Source: Bacillus sp. 1780r2a1 (GTDB lineage Bacteria; Bacillota; Bacilli; Bacillales; Bacillaceae_H). Taken from it: DNA of 64,000 nt. The notes beneath the pieces were generated by a model. It was given only the letters and a program-made list of their open reading frames with translations, ran no database searches and had not been told where the DNA came from. The DNA lies in assembly GCA_024134725.1 (NCBI GenBank), contig CP099863.1, positions 4,120,417 to 4,184,416 of the forward strand, given 5' to 3'. A program made the position numbers and the translations under genes. Positions 63,992 to 64,000 of this stretch are shown one piece after another. Every line of letters starts with the position of its first letter. Position 1 is the stretch's first letter.

Positions 63992-64000
63992 CTTACTTCT

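Overview
The window is low-GC Firmicute chromosome from the left (minus-strand) side of a Bacillaceae replication origin. Gene content and order match the Bacillus subtilis origin region: rpmH-rnpA-spoIIIJ-jag-mnmE-mnmG-rsmG-noc-parA-parB, then ychF, rpsF-ssb-rpsR, gdpP-rplI-dnaC, purA, a Lys-Glu-Asp-Phe tRNA block, walRKHIJ-htrA and rlmH. Sporulation-associated genes (spoIIIJ, yyaC, spo0J) point to a spore former. A levansucrase resembling the Bacillus (Priestia) megaterium enzyme, with a levanase-like gene behind it, suggests Priestia megaterium or a close relative. That species call is inference.

Layout. 1-5.4 kb (+): 3' end of a drug/metabolite transporter, a MurJ-like flippase, an O-antigen-ligase-like membrane protein and an LTA-synthase-like phosphoglycerol transferase, i.e. 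cell-surface polymer functions. 5.4-10.7 kb: a split ThrE-type exporter, a short glutamate 5-kinase, a cytoplasmic alpha-amylase and the DbpA helicase. 10.8-18.5 kb (-): a fructan module, in transcription order sensor kinase, AraC-type response regulator, orphan sugar-binding lipoprotein, sacB and levB. 19.1-21.2 kb (+): ahpCF behind a PerR-box-like site. 21.3-29.2 kb (-): tripartite tricarboxylate transporter tctCBA, its CitA/CitB-type two-component pair, a small membrane-anchored protein and a 2-hydroxycarboxylate transporter. Both transporters carry cre-like sites. 29.4-31.6 kb (-): metNIQ. 31.8-33.7 kb: a Crp/Fnr-type regulator divergent from an MFS transporter, around a perfect 20-bp palindrome. 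33.8-63.3 kb (mostly -): the conserved origin-proximal housekeeping block. 63.3-64.0 kb: oriC.

Origin-related DNA signals are plentiful. The last 750 bases hold four exact TTATCCACA DnaA boxes plus near-matches and end nine bases after an AAGGAGG ribosome-binding site, so dnaA should begin just beyond the window. Two further DnaA-box clusters lie beside rlmH and mnmE. An exact parS lies in parB, and a 14-of-16 match lies in walK. A 40-bp inverted repeat between rsmG and noc has a parS-like centre.

I see no rRNA, insertion sequence, prophage or CRISPR array. The least explained parts are the kinase/regulator/orphan binding-protein trio beside sacB, the Crp/MFS palindrome unit, the ATPase of metNIQ that ends before the usual regulatory domain, and the short glutamate kinase. 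I found no clear candidate for a wholly undescribed system; the fructan-sensing trio is the closest.
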